In this document: one piece after another, positions 45,357-53,149 of the stretch
Layout: every line of letters begins with the position of its first letter
How positions within the stretch are numbered: position 1 is the stretch's first letter
Source of the DNA: Pseudomonas sp. ANT_H12B
Lineage (GTDB): Bacteria; Pseudomonadota; Gammaproteobacteria; Pseudomonadales; Pseudomonadaceae
Length of the DNA stretch: 64,000 bases
Assembly (NCBI RefSeq): GCF_008369325.1
Contig: NZ_VOBI01000003.1
Span: 124,001 to 188,000, forward strand
Reading direction: 5' to 3'
Made by a program: the position numbers and the translations under genes
The notes under the pieces: generated by a model
Seen by the model: only the letters and a program-made list of their open reading frames with translations
Database searches by the model: none
Told to the model about the DNA's origin: nothing

Positions 45357-45690
45357 TTGATGATGTTCGTGCGAGCAAACACATCTAACAAACCGGCGTT
45401 CTTATGCGCGATATTAATACTTTCCTTCCTTTTTGGGAGGGCTTTTCTGTCGTCACGATCAAGCCTGATGGCGACGCGCTTCAGATCGACCTGATTCCCC
45501 ACACCACCCGATTCCCTTCCTGTAGCGGCTGCCAAAAACCCTGTTCAACCACGCATGAGTATTGCGAGCGAACCGTGCGCGATTTACCGATTCTCGGCCG
45601 TGCGGTGCGCCTCAGCGTGTTGCTCAGGCGTGTTGGCTGTCGTGACTGCGGTAAACGTATGGAGGCCGTCAGTTGGCTGGACCGCTACCA
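45341..45690 (+). mobile_element. ISL3-family insertion sequence, 5' fragment
   Basis: It begins with an inverted pair AAGAACGCCGATTT (45341-45354) / AAACCGGCGTTCTT (45390-45403), followed by the first third of a transposase gene. It ends where sequence related to the VWA gene begins (about 45690). The rest of the element is absent. Confidence 0.7.
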
Positions 45691-45694
45691 GTAG
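45404..45694 (+). pseudogene. ISL3-family transposase, N-terminal fragment
   Basis: 96 residues from the ATG at 45404. The zinc-finger N-terminus of ISL3 transposases is visible: PSCSGCQKPCSTTHEYCERT, RDLPILGRAVRLSVLLRRVG, CRDCGKRMEAVSWLDRY. The frame stops two codons after the junction with the VWA gene. The catalytic DDE part is lost, so it is inactive. Confidence 0.82.
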
Positions 45695-46494
45695 CCAAGG
45701 TTCGCCGCCGATGGATCTGGTTGCCGTGGCTCCTGTTGCCGCTGCTGGCGTTACTGGCACTTCTGGCAGCACTGTGGTTTGGCTGGCCTTACCTGCAGCG
45801 TTGGTTCGACACTGAACCTGCAAAGCCCTTTGCCTGCAGCAAGGACCCAAAGATGCAACCACCAGAACTGTCCGTGGTGCTCGATACTTCCGGCTCAATG
45901 CAGCTGAGTGTCGATGCCACGCTGGAGGACGAGCAGTGGTTCTTCGAGAACCAGAAAAACCCGACCGCAGACCCTGTGCGCATGGCCAAAATCACTCACG
46001 GCCCGCTGCGTATGGAAGTGGCCAAACACTCCCTGACGCAAATGGTCAACGACCTGCACCCCGCCATCGATATGCGCATCGTGACGTTCGACGGATGCCG
46101 CGCACCGGTCGACCACGGGGAGTTCAACCTGGCCCAGCGACCGGCATTGATCCAGGGCATTCAGGGCCTGGTTGCCGACGATGGCACAGCACTGAGCGCC
46201 AGCCTGGAAACCGCCGCCAGTACCATGAACGGCCGTGACCGAGATGGCGTGATCGTGATGTTCGTCGACGGTGCCGACGGCTGCGGACGCAATGTTTGCG
46301 AGGTGGCACAGCGCATCGCCCAAGAGCAGCCGCGATTGAAGGTCAACCTGATCAACATCAGTAACAACAGCCTGGCGGACTGCATCGCCGACAGCACCGG
46401 TGGCCAGGTCTATTCGGCGAACAATGCGTCGCAGTTGGCCGTAGCGCTTGAGCAGGCCAGTCAGGATGTATCCGCCAATGCCAACTGCAATTAG
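45673..46494 (+). pseudogene. Membrane-anchored VWA-domain protein, 5' truncated by ISL3 fragment
   Basis: The open frame (273 residues from a TTG inside the IS) has a basic stretch VRRRW, one transmembrane helix (about 15-38) and a VWA domain with MIDAS D71-T-S-G-S75 (VVLDTSGSMQ) and a third-loop TAL motif. The pair of cysteines in GCGRNVCEVAQR is shared with the next gene. Compared with that paralogue, about 165 N-terminal residues are missing and were replaced by transposase DNA. The domain itself is intact, but the protein probably lost its original start. It is followed 12 bp later by the paralogue. Confidence 0.7.
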
Positions 46495-46506
46495 AGAAGC
46501 ACAAAC

Positions 46507-47790
46507 ATGCAGCGAGTAGTTCGCGATACACAGGCCAGCAAGGAGGCAGCCGCAACGCTTGAGGAGACGGTGGCAGTAATTCGTCAGCACTTCCCGCCCA
46601 GTATCGCCCACTTGTATGCCATACGGCGTCAGGGCCGTGACGGGGTACTGGAGTGGTGGTCGGAACTGGCAGGCCAACCGCACCTGTATACCAGCCTTGA
46701 TCGTCAGCAACAGGCAACCCTGCTGCAGCTCTATGAAGAACGTCAGGCCGCCGTGGCACAGCTTGCCCAGGAGCTCGCTAGGCGCGGTCAGGCTGGCTCC
46801 GCTGCAGCGCTTAACTCGCTGGTAGGCCCACCGGACCTGAACAACCTGTACAGCGTTAATGGCGAGCCACTGGTCATTCGCTGGGGGCAACCCGCTCCGG
46901 CTCCGGCCCCCAAGCCCGCCCCCGTGTCGTCCAAAACACCTGAACCCGTTGTCGCCATTCCCGCGCCAGCCCCAAAACCGATCACTGCGCGCCCGGTAGC
47001 GCGCCGTCGGCGTGTGGTGCTCTGGCCGTGGTTGCTGGCGTTGTTGCTGCTGGCTCTGCTGTATTGGCTGTACCTCTACTGGCCCACGCTACGTCAATAC
47101 TGGCAAACGGCAACGGCGCCAACCGCCTGTACACCAGGCCAGGCTTTCCAGCCGTCGGAGTTTGCCGTTGTACTCGACACGTCCGGTTCGATGGATACGC
47201 GGATCCGGGTCAAGCGTGAAGACGAACAGTGGTACATCAGCCTGCTAAGCAAAGTGCCGTTTCTGGAAGAGTTTCTGCCTTCTGACAAGCGTCAGCGAGT
47301 GACACGCATGGATGTCGCTAAAACCGCCCTTGGTAGCGTGATTGGCGATCTGGACAAGGGCATCAACATGCGCCTGGTCACCTTCGATGGTTGCCGAACT
47401 CCCGTGAACCATGGCGTATTTGATCCGTCTCAGCGCAATGACCTGATCGAGCGGATCAACCACCTGCGACCGTCCGGCGGTACCGGGCTGGGCATTAGTC
47501 TTGAAGAGGCTGCCAGGCAGATGAACGGTCACGATCGCGACGGCGTGATCGTCATGTTCGTCGACGGACGCGACAGTTGCGGACGGAGCGTGTGTGAAGT
47601 GTCGCAACAGATTGCCCAGACACAACCACGACTGCGAATCAACGTAGTCAACATCAGCGTCAGCACCGGCTCCAATTGCGCCGCAGAAAATACCGGCGGG
47701 CGGGTCTACACCGCCAATGATGCCGCCGCCGTGGCTAGCGCACTACAGGAAGCCAGCCAGGAGGTTTCAAGCTCGTCGGGCTGTAACTGA
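46507..47790 (+). CDS. Membrane-anchored VWA-domain protein
   Basis: 427 residues. A soluble N-terminal part (1-127) is followed by a Pro/Ala/Lys linker (128-162), a basic stop VARRRRVV and a transmembrane helix (about 171-192). A periplasmic VWA domain has the MIDAS motif D224-T-S-G-S228 and the conserved VIVMFVDGRDSCGRSVCEVS. It is a paralogue of the truncated gene before it, so the two arose by duplication and probably form a pair. The general layout recalls SrfA-type proteins of srfABC loci, but no SrfB or SrfC gene is present. Function unknown; the flanks are IS-derived, so partner genes may have been deleted. Confidence 0.78.
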   Translation: MQRVVRDTQASKEAAATLEETVAVIRQHFPPSIAHLYAIRRQGRDGVLEWWSELAGQPHLYTSLDRQQQATLLQLYEERQAAVAQLAQELARRGQAGSAAALNSLVGPPDLNNLYSVNGEPLVIRWGQPAPAPAPKPAPVSSKTPEPVVAIPAPAPKPITARPVARRRRVVLWPWLLALLLLALLYWLYLYWPTLRQYWQTATAPTACTPGQAFQPSEFAVVLDTSGSMDTRIRVKREDEQWYISLLSKVPFLEEFLPSDKRQRVTRMDVAKTALGSVIGDLDKGINMRLVTFDGCRTPVNHGVFDPSQRNDLIERINHLRPSGGTGLGISLEEAARQMNGHDRDGVIVMFVDGRDSCGRSVCEVSQQIAQTQPRLRINVVNISVSTGSNCAAENTGGRVYTANDAAAVASALQEASQEVSSSSGCN

Positions 47791-47988
47791 AGCAACGTAT
47801 GCGCAGTGCACCTGCTGTACGTAGGCCAAGGGGCGATGAGTGCCAGATTTTTTGTCGTATGCCTGAAATTACTGGCCGTTTAGACGTCTTGGGAAATACC
47901 CTACTCGATCTGTCGATGCCCATCTGATCGTCCCTGGGAAATCTTGACTCTAGGCTGCTGCGCGTCGCCGACATCTTAGCGATCGGGT

Positions 47989-48118
47989 GTGGTAACCCGG
48001 AGTGGTTCAATCCCATGCGGCCTATGGCAGTTGTGCGCGGGAGGCTTTCGAGCCTACCGGGTTCGGGATTCCCCCGGTTTACCACTCCGCGTGCAGCTGC
48101 CACCCATTCGTGTGGTAA
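47989..48118 (+). promoter_or_regulatory. Highly structured leader upstream of the DUF6124 gene
   Basis: GTGGTAACCCGG (47989-48000) pairs with CCGGTTTACCAC (48074-48085). TGGCAGTTG (48025-48033) pairs with CAGCTGCCA (48094-48102). The two helices cross, so they form a pseudoknot or alternative structures. A small AGGCTTTCGAGCCT hairpin lies inside, and GTGGTAA recurs at 48112-48118 just before the gene. The gap 47791-48155 has no ORF. Either a structured RNA leader or a DNA element. Confidence 0.45.
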
Positions 48119-48155
48119 TGGATGAATGTGTCAGCTCCACTTATGGAATCTCGAC

Positions 48156-48311
48156 ATGAAGAAAATCGTCCTCGACCCACCGCTAGAAAAACCCATAGAA
48201 ACTGCCTACACCGTCTTCGGCAATTGCCAGACCGGGCACTCTCCCCTGTTCGCTGTCTGCTCCGATGTCGCCGCCCATGACGCGCTGGTGCACATCTTTA
48301 TATCTAAGCTG
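48156..48311 (+). pseudogene. DUF6124-family gene, decayed and cut by an IS3 element
   Basis: About 50 codons from the ATG at 48156: KKIVLDPPLEKPIETAYTVF, then PLFAVCSDVAAHDALVHI, a family pattern common in Pseudomonas. After DALVHI the frame is shifted by small deletions, and the sequence meets the IS3 end (TGTCCCGTCC at 48312). The C-terminal half is absent on the far side. Confidence 0.65.
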
Positions 48312-48720
48312 TGTCCCGTCCTGAATAAGGTTTACACCTTCTGACCCATTCTCAGGAGGGAGTAATGAGTACGCGAGAAAGGCGCAGTCAGCGTGATTAC
48401 ACGCTGACCTTTAAATTGTCGGTCGTCGCTCAGGTCGAAAAAGGCGAGTTGAGTTATGCGAAATTGCGCTCCACTTGACCACCCGTTTGCATTCGACCTG
48501 ACCAGTCACTTGCATTCGTTCTGACCAGCGATTGCATCGGATTTGACCAACACGCGTTGTAACCATGATCGGCAGAGAACGGCCAAAAGTGGCCAGTCAG
48601 CAATGGTTGCGTTCTCCAGCTTCGCTACCCTCGCTGAGGAAAAGCACGCTGCAAAGCGGCCTCAGCTGCCTTTCACGAAATCCTGCTTCGTCCTCCCGCG
48701 GACACTCTGCTCAGGTTGTT

Positions 48721-49386
48721 TCATTGATTGCGCTGATGATTACTATCGAACGGCTTGCCTGTTTGGTTGCTTCTCTGGTAAGCAGCCGTTGCAATAAACA
48801 CTACGGAAATGTCGTACATTACATCGCCACCTCTCGTTGTTTTATAGATATTACAGCGCATTTTTCCCTCTCCCCGAAGAGGAATTACCTTAATATCCCC
48901 TCCATTCCGGCTCTTGGTTCGACCTAGGTCCAACGGCGCAGAAACCAGCTCTCCCGTCTCAATCTTGGCAATCACAAGATCCCTCGGTATCGTTGCGAAC
49001 GACCTTTGCCTTGTTTGTTGGTACAAAGAATTGAGTCCCCGGGCAATCAGACTCACACACATCTCATCCACCTGCGTCTTGAGCGTTTTGCCATCCTTCC
49101 TGGGGGGCCACCGCACAAAGTCTCCTTGAAGAGTTGAAACTTCTTTCTTTAGCAAATTTGCACCTTCTGGTCGAAATCCAGGGGCATCCGCAGCGAAAAC
49201 ATAGGTAACCATCGGGTGAAAAGTTGAGGCCAATAAACGTGAATTGCTGTTGGCGAGACTCTGTTTTACATACGCCTCTGTATACCATCGAGCCTCAACC
49301 AATACTCTATTTTTGTCGTTTTCCGCGTAGGCTCCATTGAGGACGGCCAAGGAAAAAACGGTTGTAGCAATCACGCCGAAGTTCAT
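48721..49386 (-). CDS. Secreted cargo protein of unknown function
   Basis: 221 residues with a signal-peptide-like start (NFGVIATTVFSLAVLNGAYA, cleavage after residue 21). The mature part has segments such as EARWYTEAYVKQSLANSNSR, VDEMCVSLIARGLNSLYQQT, DLVIAKIETGELVSAPLDLG and DVMYDISVVFIATAAY, suggesting an alpha/beta periplasmic domain. I do not recognise a family. It is the only gene in the IS21-derived element and lies opposite to the IS3 genes. Codon use is less GC-rich than the core genes, consistent with transfer. Confidence 0.65.
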   Translation of the reverse strand: MNFGVIATTVFSLAVLNGAYAENDKNRVLVEARWYTEAYVKQSLANSNSRLLASTFHPMVTYVFAADAPGFRPEGANLLKKEVSTLQGDFVRWPPRKDGKTLKTQVDEMCVSLIARGLNSLYQQTRQRSFATIPRDLVIAKIETGELVSAPLDLGRTKSRNGGDIKVIPLRGEGKMRCNIYKTTRGGDVMYDISVVFIATAAYQRSNQTGKPFDSNHQRNQ

Positions 49387-49537
49387 GTGAGATCCTTTCT
49401 GGTTTTGATCATGTTAGCCGGCCGATATGTAGACAACCGTACGCCAGCAGCAGTTGAGTGAAATTCCCGTAGATTACAGGCGCAGCCCTAGTTCCGTCTC
49501 GACCGATTTTTGTCTGCCATAACAGGCCGCTTTGGCT

Positions 49538-49698
49538 CCAGGCTGTGTGAAAACGCATGCGCCGTTTTGAAGTCTGCGTCGCTACATAAAATCTGCCAGC
49601 GTTTGGTTAACCAGCAGACCGAAAAGTTGCATAGGACCGCGATTTTCGGCCCCATCCTGACTATCAAACGTGCTCTAAAACGTTTTCACACAGCCTGG
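49538..49698. mobile_element. 161-bp MITE with IS1182-element ends
   Basis: CCAGGCTGTGTGAAAACG (49538-49555) and its perfect inverse (49681-49698) are identical to the terminal repeats of the IS1182 element at 40969-43157. The 125-bp interior has no ORF and is not obviously derived from that element. It is a third-level insertion, inside the IS21-derived element. Confidence 0.75.
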
Positions 49699-50068
49699 GT
49701 CGTTCTCCGCCAGTCATTTCCACTAATCGTGCTGGTCAAATCCGATGCAAATGACTGGTCAGGTCGAATGCAAATGGGTGGGCAAGTCCGTGCAATTACC
49801 CAAGTTATAAAGAGGCTCAAGAGCGCTATGGCATTCAGGGTAAAACCACCGTACTGAACTGGTTACGCAGGCATGGTCGGGAGGACTGGAGTCAAGGCGC
49901 GTCCATTCACTCCAAGAGACCCCGTTCCATGGATGAGCCCGGTAAACCGCTGACACCCGAACAGCGAATCAAAGAGCTTGAAGAAAGGCTTGCTCAAGCC
50001 AACCAGAAAGCTCAGTTTTTCGAAGCAGTCGTTGATTTTTTGAAGAACAACTTCGGTGTTTCTGTCGT

Positions 50069-50075
50069 AAAAAAG
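50069..50075 (+). promoter_or_regulatory. Slippery heptamer for IS3 -1 frameshifting
   Basis: AAAAAAG in the 3' part of orfA. A -1 shift here joins the OrfA frame to the OrfB frame (AIRQVLSQGQIQDLS, then FMGISRQAYYKRNR), as in other IS3-family elements that make an OrfAB transposase. Confidence 0.7.
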
Positions 50076-50076
50076 C

Positions 50077-50668
50077 GATCCGGCAAGTCCTCTCCCAAGG
50101 GCAGATCCAAGACCTGAGCATCAGTCGGGATTGCCAGTTCATGGGGATTTCCCGTCAGGCTTATTACAAGCGCAACCGGGCGTGTGATGCCCGGGCCCGT
50201 CATGCCCAGGACGTGATGGGATTCGTGAGGGAAAAGCGACTTAGGCAGCCGCGCCTTGGCACCCGAAAACGTCACAATCTAATCCGCACTGAGCCAGAAG
50301 TGTCTGTAAAGGTGGGTCGAGACCGTTTATTCGATATCTTGCGAGATCGGCGCGAACTGGTTCCCCGCAGACGGGCCTATCACAGAACGACAGACAGCCA
50401 TCATCGCTTCCGCCGGCATCCAAACCTGCTCAAAGATGGGCCGACTCAGGTAGTCGCCAAGGCGCCAGAGCAAGTATGGGATGCGGACATCACCTACTTA
50501 CCGACGCAAACGGGTGTGGCCTATCTGAGTTTGATCACCGATGCGTACTCCCGAAAAATCGTAGGGCACCATGTCCATGAAGGCTTGCACACCGAATCGG
50601 TGATCCAGGCGTTTAACAAAGCCCTCAAGCAGCGGACAACGGAGCAACGTTCGGTGCATCACTCGGAT
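50077..50668 (+). pseudogene. IS3 OrfB transposase, 3' truncated
   Basis: From the frameshift region the OrfB frame reads through QAYYKRNRACDARARHAQDV, LRDRRELVPRRRAYHRTT, the first catalytic Asp in VWDADITYLPTQ, YSRKIVGHHVHEGLHTESV and the second in VHHSD (about 50664-50668). The third catalytic residue and the C-terminus are replaced by unrelated sequence in the same frame (to the TAG at 50893). The transposase is inactive. Confidence 0.85.
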
Positions 50669-50696
50669 ATGAGTCTGCGCCAAGTGCATGTAACGC

Positions 50697-51073
50697 GCAA
50701 AGACCGACGTCCTAGGGATTTATCACCGGAAATTCATGCTTCTGCAGACGAGTGGCTCATGAAAAATTTCGGTGTTTTCTACCGGAGCCAGTCAGTATTT
50801 GTGACTTCAGATTTAAATGTTGCTATTGCATATGCAGACTCTCCAGCGCATGTTGCGAGAGTAGTGCCAATTGATAACTATAGTTTTTGCTAGTCAAAAC
50901 AACTGAGAAATATGATGGAATTATTCATCGGCGGGGTTGTTATCCGCAGGGTTCATCAGGAGCTTGATGCGGCAGGCTATACGGAGTCGGATTTGTCGTC
51001 CGCGCATTCAAGTGGCCATGAAGTTATGCTTTTCTGCGACTCATATTTATCAATCCCTCAAAATTTATTATAA
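50697..51073 (+). pseudogene. C-terminal part of an unknown gene with an internal TAG
   Basis: In one frame the segment encodes KDRRPRDLSPEIHASADEWL, KNFGVFYRSQSVFVTSDLNV, AIAYADSPAHVARVVPIDNY, SFC, a TAG (50891-50893, probably from TGG), then SKQLRNMMELFIGG, HQELDAAGYTESDLSSA, GHEVMLFCDSYLSI and TAA at 51071. The protein-like character continues across the TAG, so this is one gene with a nonsense mutation and a lost 5' end at the IS3 junction. The pattern RPRD..H..ADEW..FG..YRS..VFVTS recalls an uncharacterised family; a link to R-S-E ADP-ribosyltransferase folds is only a guess. Confidence 0.55.
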
Positions 51074-51197
51074 AAACGGGGCCAGGCCACGGTGTTTCGA
51101 TAGACACATGCGGCAACGTCCTCGCACCAAGTGGTGACGGGAAGTAGCGCGCCGCTGAACGGAACGAAGTGCTTCCCCTTGCTTCGCTCGGTATTGC

Positions 51198-51479
51198 CTA
51201 GAGGCCGAACTGCCACGATCTTCCCAGCCGCTTCGTGAGCAACCGCATAGTCAGCACAAAATAATAGCGGGTTGATTGCGCATGCCCATTCAGGCGGTGA
51301 TTTAAAAACCATACAAGATGCTTCTGCTGCCACGTCCACGGACTATCTCGATGCCAGCGATCGGTAATAGCGGCCTGGATGGCCTTGGCTTGCCGAATAT
51401 GGCGGAAGCGCGTGGCATGTGACCCACTCCGCCTGCCAAAAACAGCTCCATATCGAACGCTATGGTCATGCCCGTCCAC
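51198..51479 (-). CDS. Small integrase-associated protein
   Basis: 93 residues, starting 14 bases before the end of the integrase gene on the same strand (overlapping, coupled). It has a basic, Trp-rich helical sequence: RFRHIRQAKAIQAAITDRWH, SPWTWQQKHLVWFLNHRLNG, STRYYFVLTMRLLTKRLGRS. Such small partners are common downstream of this integrase type; the role is unknown. Confidence 0.6.
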   Translation of the reverse strand: MDGHDHSVRYGAVFGRRSGSHATRFRHIRQAKAIQAAITDRWHRDSPWTWQQKHLVWFLNHRLNGHAQSTRYYFVLTMRLLTKRLGRSWQFGL

Positions 51480-52446
51480 CGATGTACGTCGATGTTATGT
51501 CGATACGTCCGTGACCCAACTCATAACTGATTTGCATACGAGCCTGACGATCTAAACGTGGGTCTAGCTGAAAGTAATGACCGCCATTAACGGGCGCAAG
51601 ATATTGTGTGATTTGCTCATAGCGCTCACACGCATAGGCCGCCCGTAATTCGTGGAAGCCTCTGAGATTATGTGCATGCAGAATGTCCCGCACGGGCCGG
51701 ACGACTGCCCGTTGAAAATCCCGGTAGCTTTCGCCAGGCGCCAGCAGATTACGACTACCAACGGGTGAGACATATTCGGCGTAGCCCAATGCTTCGCAAA
51801 CATGATAACTGGTGACTATCCAGCGAGGTGCTGTTGCTCCCGAACGACCTCCTTTGGTGCCTTCCTGAATATTGATCCTGCCAAGTTGTTCCGCTTCTCG
51901 TTTCAAGCGCACTAGGTCTGCCAGGATTGCTTCGCGCAAGCGCATCCCGGTCGCTCTCGCCAGTTTGACAATGGCCGTAGCACGCGGCATCTGATGCTCG
52001 CCGAGGGTCTTGATGATGTCTTCAACCCGCTCACGATTTTGACCTTGTGGCGCGGACGTGCGAACTGCCATCCGCTGTAAGCCCAGCGCCTTGCTCGGGC
52101 TTGGCGTTTTCACTGCCTGATCACCGCGAAGCGCGGCCAGGGTGCGGTTGACTGTGGATAGCCGATTTTGCGCCGTCGCTATGGCTAGCTCGCCGCGCTC
52201 GACCTGCTGCCGTAAATGTTGGGCATAGTCGCGCAAGGTCTGTCGATCAATCTGCCGCGCATCATTAAACCCAGGTCCAGCGTCTGATCGACACCAGCAT
52301 GCAAACGCCCGCCAACGGTCACTGTGCGCCTTGACCGTGCCGTAATGCCCGCCGCCAAACAGGTCTTTCAACGCCTGTGGCCCGGCATAACTCAGTTGGC
52401 GGCCATAGCCAAAATTCCGTCCATCCCTTTTGCCTACCAATGCCAT
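51466..52446 (-). CDS. Tyrosine-recombinase (integrase) of the Integrase_1 type
   Basis: 326 residues from the ATG at 52446 (GGAG eight bases upstream). It has an N-terminal SAM-like core-binding domain (about 20-105). The catalytic domain has R in ATGMRLREA, H-x-L-R in GFHELRAAYACERY, and LGHGRIDITSTYIGG with the nucleophilic Tyr three residues before the end region. It forms a two-gene unit with the 93-residue protein. It is distinct from the P4-type integrase at 53361 and probably belongs to an older mobile element within the island. Confidence 0.85.
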   Translation of the reverse strand: MALVGKRDGRNFGYGRQLSYAGPQALKDLFGGGHYGTVKAHSDRWRAFACWCRSDAGPGFNDARQIDRQTLRDYAQHLRQQVERGELAIATAQNRLSTVNRTLAALRGDQAVKTPSPSKALGLQRMAVRTSAPQGQNRERVEDIIKTLGEHQMPRATAIVKLARATGMRLREAILADLVRLKREAEQLGRINIQEGTKGGRSGATAPRWIVTSYHVCEALGYAEYVSPVGSRNLLAPGESYRDFQRAVVRPVRDILHAHNLRGFHELRAAYACERYEQITQYLAPVNGGHYFQLDPRLDRQARMQISYELGHGRIDITSTYIGGRA

Positions 52447-53149
52447 GATCAAACTCCTCTCGAAGCTAAACCCTTAAAACCTTTCCCCACGTCATCCCGC
52501 CAAAGAATGTTTAGTGTTATCTGGGATCAAGGCCCCTGCGACCTGTGAGGGTTGTCCTCTAACGTGGGACTGGCGGCTCTTTACGACCGGGAGCTTGGGC
52601 ATCTCATGATCTGGCCTCCTGAACACTTCCGAAGACGTGGGCGGGTGGAGGCTGCGCTGGCTGACGAGACCAACGCCGCGAGATCCTGAGTTAGGTAAAA
52701 GCAATGATGCGATGACCGGGGCATGCCTGACTGTCAGTCAGGTGCAGTCAATTCCTTGGGCTGCGGCACCATCATCTGCATCGCTGTTGCTGGTGACTTC
52801 GGTGTTTGTCACGCCGATTGTCACGAGGGGGAATGCCGCAAAGCCTTGTACGAGTTGGGCTGCAGTAGCGGTACGAGCGCCCGTCTCTTTCCAGAAGAAA
52901 GAGACGGGCGCAGGTTGGCGCAAGGAAATGGCCAAGCGGATAGGTTGCTGCAGGGCAGCTATGAAAGGGATGAGTTGCCGCAGTGGGCACACTGGTAAAA
53001 GTAGACATCCATCACATCGCTGTGACCGTGCGAGCCGCCGGACGCTAATCGCACTTTGGGAGAACCACCACAGATGTGGCGTAGCCTTAAAGGCTCTGGC
53101 TACCTGGGTTGCTGTCAACGACAGCGCTTTGCCCGATCTTTTCTACGCC
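52447..53149. other. Region between the two integrases, no firm gene
   Basis: About 700 bp upstream of the integrase gene. The plus-strand frame 52712-53158 has no family I recognise, although its end (RRTLIALWENHHRCGVALKA, LATWVAVNDSALPDLFYACG) looks protein-like; the start and middle do not. The region contains a strong 14-bp hairpin at 52877-52911. It may hold a decayed small gene. Confidence 0.35.
52877..52911. repeat. Perfect 14-bp stem hairpin
   Basis: GCGCCCGTCTCTTT (52877-52890), a seven-base loop and AAAGAGACGGGCGC (52898-52911). It has no T-run on the plus strand, so it is not a standard terminator; a cruciform or recombination site is possible. Confidence 0.6.

Larger units (their letters stand above)
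48457..49802. mobile_element. Non-autonomous IS21-derived element with cargo gene
   Basis: 1346 bp, starting TGCGAAATTGC and ending GCAATTACCCA, flanked by the 5-bp duplication AGTTA (48452-48456, 49803-49807). The ends carry the multiple repeats typical of IS21 (TTTGCATTCGACCTGACCAG and variants: three at the left, two at the right in inverse orientation). istA and istB are absent. The interior holds one cargo gene (48721-49386, minus) and a 161-bp MITE. Confidence 0.75.
48365..50117 (+). pseudogene. IS3 OrfA, split by an insertion
   Basis: Piece 1 (48365-48456) encodes STRERRSQRDYTLTFKLSVV and ends in GELS. Piece 2 (from 49803) continues YKEAQERYGIQGKTTVLNWL, RRHGREDWSQ and a leucine-zipper region EQRIKELEERLAQANQKAQF. 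Removing 48457-49802 and one copy of AGTTA restores a continuous 130-codon OrfA with HTH and coiled coil. The junction codons fit exactly. Confidence 0.85.
48312..50672 (+). mobile_element. IS3-family insertion sequence, split and 3' truncated
   Basis: The left end is at about TGTCCCGTCCTGAATAAGG. orfA (two pieces: 48365-48456 and 49803-50117) and orfB (from about 50077 to 50668) are recognisable. The element is interrupted by the IS21-derived insertion 48457-49802 and loses its right end inside orfB, after the second catalytic Asp. Confidence 0.75.

Noticed and set aside
45673..47790. Considered the VWA pair as part of a ternary (MoxR-VWA) defence system
   Set aside because: No MoxR-type ATPase, protease or nuclease gene is adjacent, and the flanks are insertion-sequence debris.
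51058..51339. Minus-strand open frame overlapping the integrase partner gene in another frame
   Set aside because: The frame at 51198-51479 overlaps the integrase stop as expected for a coupled gene and has better composition; this one has no translation signal.
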